A stretch of DNA of 51,280 bases, taken from NCBI GenBank assembly GCA_002070055.1, contig MWCM01000009.1, positions 1-51,280 on the forward strand, written 5' to 3'. Shown here one piece after another: positions 50,710 through 51,280 of the stretch. The notes beneath the pieces are model-generated. The model ran no database searches. It was not told the DNA's origin and saw only the letters and a program-made list of their open reading frames with translations. Source of the DNA: a bacterium ADurb.Bin212. Lineage in GTDB: Bacteria > Patescibacteriota > UBA1384 > XYA2-FULL-43-10. Position numbers and translations under genes: made by a program. The first letter of the stretch is position 1. Each line of letters opens with the position of its first letter.

Positions 50710-51018
50710 ATGCCCTGCAAGACATTGCGCGGCAAGGCAATGGCTTTCCTTACATCCAAGTTTGTCGTCACTTGGGAGGAAGCACGTACAATCGCATGTG
50801 TTAGCGGCTACGAGAGCTCCTCTCACAGGCCTCTCACCATCAGCGATCAGAAGAAGCTGGCCAAGATCGGCAATAACAGGAAGCTTGTTGCCCGTCGCAA
50901 CAAGCCGAAGGGCGTCGGGAGGAAGAAGCGGCGGATGTCGCAAGGTTTATCGCGAAGCAAGCAAGCTACAAGCACCTACTCCAGGCAAACTTCCGCTCGT
51001 TCGTCGTGGTCGTGGTAG
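50710..51018 (+). pseudogene. GC-rich orphan gene, probably frameshifted
   Basis: A 102-residue reading frame starting at an ATG with GGGAGG seven bases upstream. Up to about residue 68 it has G/C-rich third positions and a natural composition. After that it turns into an Arg/Ser-rich stretch, while the -1 frame (open 50877-51101) reads as a natural sequence with EEEAADVARFIAKQASY and a hydrophobic core FRSFVVVVVAFIPVPG. The simplest reading is one gene of about 120-130 residues with a frame change between 50877 and 50940, through mutation, sequence error or recoding. I do not recognise a family. Base composition matches the other orphan at 223-1056. Confidence 0.5.
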
Positions 51019-51031
51019 CGTTCATCCCGGT

Positions 51032-51055
51032 CCCTGGTAAGACGTTTTGCCAGGG
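51032..51055 (+). terminator. GC-rich hairpin at the end of the second orphan gene
   Basis: CCCTGG (51032-51037) pairs with CCAGGG (51050-51055) around a 12-base loop. As at 1065-1098, it has no T-run and marks the end of GC-rich sequence. Confidence 0.4.
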
Positions 51056-51090
51056 CCCGGCCTACACCCAAAACCAATATTTCATAACAA

Positions 51091-51117
51091 AAACAACCTG
51101 ATTTTAGGTTGTTTTTG
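51091..51117. terminator. Intrinsic terminator
   Basis: AAACAACCT (51091-51099) pairs with AGGTTGTTT (51106-51114), with T-runs possible on both strands. The stop codon of the -1 frame of the orphan gene (51099-51101) lies in this hairpin. Confidence 0.8.
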
Positions 51118-51165
51118 TCTTTCAGAACAATATATTACATCTTAATATATAATATATTATGGTGG

Positions 51166-51191
51166 TGTGTTCTCGACTCCGCTCGAACACA
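51166..51191. repeat. REP-like palindrome in a gene-free end region
   Basis: TGTGTTC (51166-51172) pairs with GAACACA (51185-51191) around TCGACTCCGCTC. The core CTCGACTCCGCTCG resembles dispersed palindromes of other bacteria. The rest of 51102-51280 is AT-rich and I see no gene in it. Confidence 0.35.
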
Positions 51192-51280
51192 TTTTGAGCG
51201 TTTTGAAGATGGGGATTTTTAGCTTTTTAATTTCAGGCGTTTTAGGGGGACAAAAATATATATAGGATTTTTTAATGGGG

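Noticed and set aside
50762-51040. 92-residue +1 frame in the second orphan gene
   Set aside because: It has no ribosome site and is rich in Arg, Ser and Pro as out-of-frame GC-rich DNA is; the -1 frame looks more natural.
1-51280. CRISPR arrays, insertion sequences, prophage genes
   Set aside because: I saw no regularly spaced repeats, no transposase or integrase and no phage structural genes.

Overview
The window reads as one long, AT-rich bacterial chromosome segment with the standard genetic code (UGA is used as a stop, for example at the end of the 2-oxoacid oxidoreductase alpha subunit). The gene set suggests a monoderm, fermentative member of the Candidate Phyla Radiation (Patescibacteria): a class-type sortase, LytR_C, PEGA, DUF3048 and DUF2207 envelope proteins, an Elp3-type tRNA modification enzyme, many short proteins and tight gene packing. 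I saw no respiratory, outer-membrane or amino-acid biosynthesis genes. The phylum assignment is inference; no marker such as 16S rRNA is present.

Layout. 1-1.1 kb: a GC-rich secreted orphan gene with its own strong promoter. 1.1-2.2 kb: a promoter-hairpin unit, a long structured leader and a lytic transglycosylase. 2.2-10 kb, minus strand: enolase, DUF3048 protein, rarA, a thioredoxin reductase-like flavoprotein, glutamate dehydrogenase, a PPC-domain protein and two envelope proteins. 10-20 kb, minus strand: DUF362 protein, AbrB-like regulator, lexA with a direct-repeat operator, a 40-residue basic protein not seen by ordinary gene length cut-offs, an SPOUT methyltransferase, hisS, rel, clpC and nusA. 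20-26.7 kb, minus strand: a surface-polymer operon running murA, mreB, two GT4 glycosyltransferases, a WecG/TagA glycosyltransferase and two unknowns. 26.8-28.4 kb: PEGA protein, sortase, tRNA-Leu(CAA). 28.5-36.1 kb, plus strand: an energy block with two tandem phosphoglycerate mutases, PduL phosphotransacylase, an acetate kinase-like protein and a three-gene 2-oxoacid:ferredoxin oxidoreductase. 36-42.5 kb: methyltransferase, elp3, C39-like protease, cyclophilin, DUF2207, PHP. 42.5-48.7 kb, minus strand: ABC exporter, HD hydrolase, a heliorhodopsin, a beta-rich unknown, an alpha/beta hydrolase, an S66 peptidase and a HIT protein. 48.7-51.3 kb: a probable small RNA, a CYTH-AAA fusion and a second GC-rich orphan that looks frameshifted.

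How the genes fit together. Enolase, the two phosphoglycerate mutases, the oxidoreductase, PduL and the acetate kinase-like protein outline lower glycolysis to acyl-CoA, acyl-phosphate and ATP, with reduced ferredoxin as the other product. The murA-mreB-glycosyltransferase operon, sortase, transglycosylase, S66 peptidase and LytR_C protein serve a Gram-positive-like wall. NusA, ClpC, Rel and LexA form a dense stress and growth-control block.

Two regulatory themes recur. Many promoters carry an extended -10 element (TGn before the -10), and at least six first genes of transcription units have the -10 only 6-9 bases before the ATG, so their mRNAs are predicted to be leaderless, while genes inside operons carry Shine-Dalgarno sequences. 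In addition, strong promoters are followed almost at once by terminator hairpins at 1116-1190, in front of nusA and at 48783-48925, which suggests attenuation or short RNAs. All functional statements rest on motif recognition by eye; no database search was run.
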